Assembly (NCBI GenBank): GCA_029855985.1 | Contig: JAGSHR010000077.1 | Span: 1-5,981, forward strand | DNA length: 5,981 nucleotides | Origin: Candidatus Njordarchaeota archaeon | Lineage (GTDB): Archaea; Thermoproteota; JANJXX01; Panguiarchaeales; Panguiarchaeaceae | Direction of reading: 5' to 3' | Shown: piece after piece, positions 4,738-5,981 of the stretch | Numbering within the stretch: the first letter of the stretch is position 1 | Layout of the letters: every line of letters begins with the position of its first letter | The notes under the pieces: generated by a model | The model's input: only the letters and a program-made list of their open reading frames with translations | Database searches by the model: none | Told to the model about the DNA's origin: nothing | Translations under genes and position numbers: made by a program

Positions 4738-5816
4738 TCTTCTCCACCACTTGGGTCACTAACCCCCTCATCGGTTATCTCAAAGATTGCTTCGTTTTCA
4801 GGTAGGTATGGACTATCCTCTAATCTTGCTATTCTTTTGTTTCCTTTTCCTTTTCTGAGATAGATTCTCGTTGTGATATTATGAGCAACTATGTGTCCAC
4901 CAATTGCATGTGTTGGGTTCCCAAAGAATATCCCAGGATTTGTAACAACTTGGTTTGTAACTATCACTGCGATATTAAATGCGTATGCTATACGCATTAA
5001 GTCATGTAGGTGTATATTTAATTTCTGCTGTCTAGATGCTAGAGTGTCAATTCCTACATATTCCGCTCTGAAGTGATTTGTTAGTGAATCTACGATCAAG
5101 AGTTTTATGTTCTCTAACGGAATCATTTTCTTGGCTTTTCTAACTATCTCTATTTGATGATCTGAAGAGAAGACTCGAGAAATTATTATATTTTCTAAAG
5201 CTTTATCTGGGTCGATACCGAATCTCTTTGCGATAGGAAGAATTCTCTCTGGTCTAAAGGTTCCCTCCGTGTCGATATAAAGCGCTTTACCTTCTAGACC
5301 ACCTTCTTCCTCCGGTAATTGAACAGTAACTGCCGTTGTGTGACATATCTGGGTTTTCCCAGCTCGGTACTCTCCGTAAAACTCCGTTATACCCTGTGTT
5401 TCTATCCCCCCTCCCAATAATTCATCTAAGTTCCTTGAACCTGTTGTTATATGCTTAACATCCTTTCTATATTTCATAAAGTCTAGCGCGGTTGAGAACT
5501 CTAAACCTATTAGTTGTCGAGCAGCTTGAACAACACTTTCTGCGGTTTTTTCACCGATTCCGATTTCCGAGGACAAAACCCTAGGGGGTGTTACTGCAAT
5601 TAGTTTTAATGTTGTATAACCCGAATTGAAGAGTTTTGCGGCTATAGTTTTTCCGATACCTGGCAAACTTGTTAGCTCCTTTAGCACCTTTTGTTTCCAA
5701 GCAGCCTCATCGATTGGTTTTTCTTGCTTTTCATCTTTTTTTTCACTATCTTTCTCATTATCTGTTTCTTCTTTTGTTTCTGCTTTCTGCTTTTGTTTAG
5801 TAGACTTTCTAGGCAT
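4734..5816 (-). CDS. radA: RadA recombinase (archaeal RecA/RAD51 family)
   Basis: ATP-dependent strand-exchange protein that forms filaments on single-stranded DNA for recombinational repair. The 360-residue sequence has a Lys/Glu-rich disordered N terminus (1-34) and a helix-hairpin-helix DNA-binding domain (about 44-103, with [12 protein letters not shown] and [12 protein letters not shown]). The polymerisation motif F107-x-x-A110 follows, then the ATPase core: Walker [10 protein letters not shown] at 148-156, [13 protein letters not shown] at 180-192, Walker B LLIVDSL at 239-245, TNQV at 287-290, loop L2 at about 291-308 ending in IGGHIVAH, and [18 protein letters not shown] at 319-336. 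There is no intein. The ATG follows AAGGTG with a 5-base spacer. The P-loop (YRA instead of the common archaeal FGS) and loop L2 (NPGIFFGNP instead of RPDxFFGDP) are unusual. Full length with both ATPase motifs indicates true RadA, not a RadB-type paralogue. Confidence 0.96.
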   Translation of the reverse strand: MPRKSTKQKQKAETKEETDNEKDSEKKDEKQEKPIDEAAWKQKVLKELTSLPGIGKTIAAKLFNSGYTTLKLIAVTPPRVLSSEIGIGEKTAESVVQAARQLIGLEFSTALDFMKYRKDVKHITTGSRNLDELLGGGIETQGITEFYGEYRAGKTQICHTTAVTVQLPEEEGGLEGKALYIDTEGTFRPERILPIAKRFGIDPDKALENIIISRVFSSDHQIEIVRKAKKMIPLENIKLLIVDSLTNHFRAEYVGIDTLASRQQKLNIHLHDLMRIAYAFNIAVIVTNQVVTNPGIFFGNPTHAIGGHIVAHNITTRIYLRKGKGNKRIARLEDSPYLPENEAIFEITDEGVSDPSGGED

Positions 5817-5875
5817 TTTAACACCTTTATCTAAGATTCAGATTTGTTCACAATTACACGAAAAGTTTCACTGTT

Positions 5876-5900
5876 CCTTTTAAAAAAATAAAAAGATAAA
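5876..5900 (-). promoter_or_regulatory. Possible radA promoter (TATA tract)
   Basis: On the minus strand this reads a long A/T tract ending in TTTTTTTAAAAGG, about 60 bases upstream of the radA ATG. A start site 25 bases downstream would give a leader of roughly 35 bases containing the AAGGTG ribosome binding site. The remaining 81 bases to the window edge (5901-5981) are A/T-rich and hold no recognisable coding end. Confidence 0.4.
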
Positions 5901-5981
5901 TGAAAATAAAAATTTAACTATAAGGTATTAAAAAAATTAGAAACAAGGAGACGATAAATTTTTAATCCAATTTTCCTATAC

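Noticed and set aside
5332..5399. Intein insertion in radA
   Set aside because: RadA of some archaea has an intein near the P-loop, but here [13 protein letters not shown] is continuous.
1..5981. CRISPR array, insertion sequence, toxin-antitoxin or other accessory system
   Set aside because: No regularly spaced repeats, terminal inverted repeats, transposase or unrecognised gene is present; all proteins are conserved housekeeping families.

Overview
The window is archaeal, most likely from a thermophilic member of the Thermoproteota/TACK group. The evidence is the ribosomal protein set (L14e, L34e and S30e, shared with eukaryotes and absent from bacteria), archaeal-type adenylate and cytidylate kinases, RadA, Elp3, GGTG/GGAGG-type ribosome binding sites, frequent TTG start codons, and two tRNA genes with bulge-helix-bulge introns, one at a non-canonical site. 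The tRNA stems are almost entirely G-C although the protein genes are A/T-rich, which fits growth at high temperature. The order or species cannot be fixed from this sequence.

Layout, read along the minus strand from right to left: a leader with a promoter-like A/T tract (5817-5981); radA (recombinase); rpsS30e; elp3 (tRNA wobble-uridine enzyme). A tRNA island on the plus strand follows (2377-2699), holding tRNA-Leu(UAA) and tRNA-Tyr(GUA), both interrupted. Then the minus strand carries adkA, a DUF106/EMC3-like membrane protein, rpl34e, cmk and rpl14e. All eight proteins are on the minus strand and only the tRNAs are on the plus strand. The tRNAs therefore diverge from adkA and converge on elp3.

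The left block (adkA, DUF106, rpl34e, cmk, rpl14e) is a well-known archaeal cluster, often preceded by secY and followed by cbf5. Here secY is not next to adkA; the tRNAs lie there instead, and cbf5, if present, is beyond the left edge. The last three genes of the block are packed with gaps of 11, 0 and 3 bases. It combines nucleotide kinases, ribosomal proteins and a membrane-insertion factor, so it is a growth-linked housekeeping operon. The right block joins DNA repair (RadA), the ribosome (S30e) and tRNA modification (Elp3).

I found no mobile element, CRISPR array, defence system or unknown gene cluster. The most interesting signals are in the tRNA genes: a strict bulge-helix-bulge intron inside the anticodon stem of tRNA-Leu, and a tRNA-Tyr intron whose folding suggests a smaller intron nested in the canonical one. 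RadA also has a P-loop that looks more like eukaryotic RAD51 than typical archaeal RadA.
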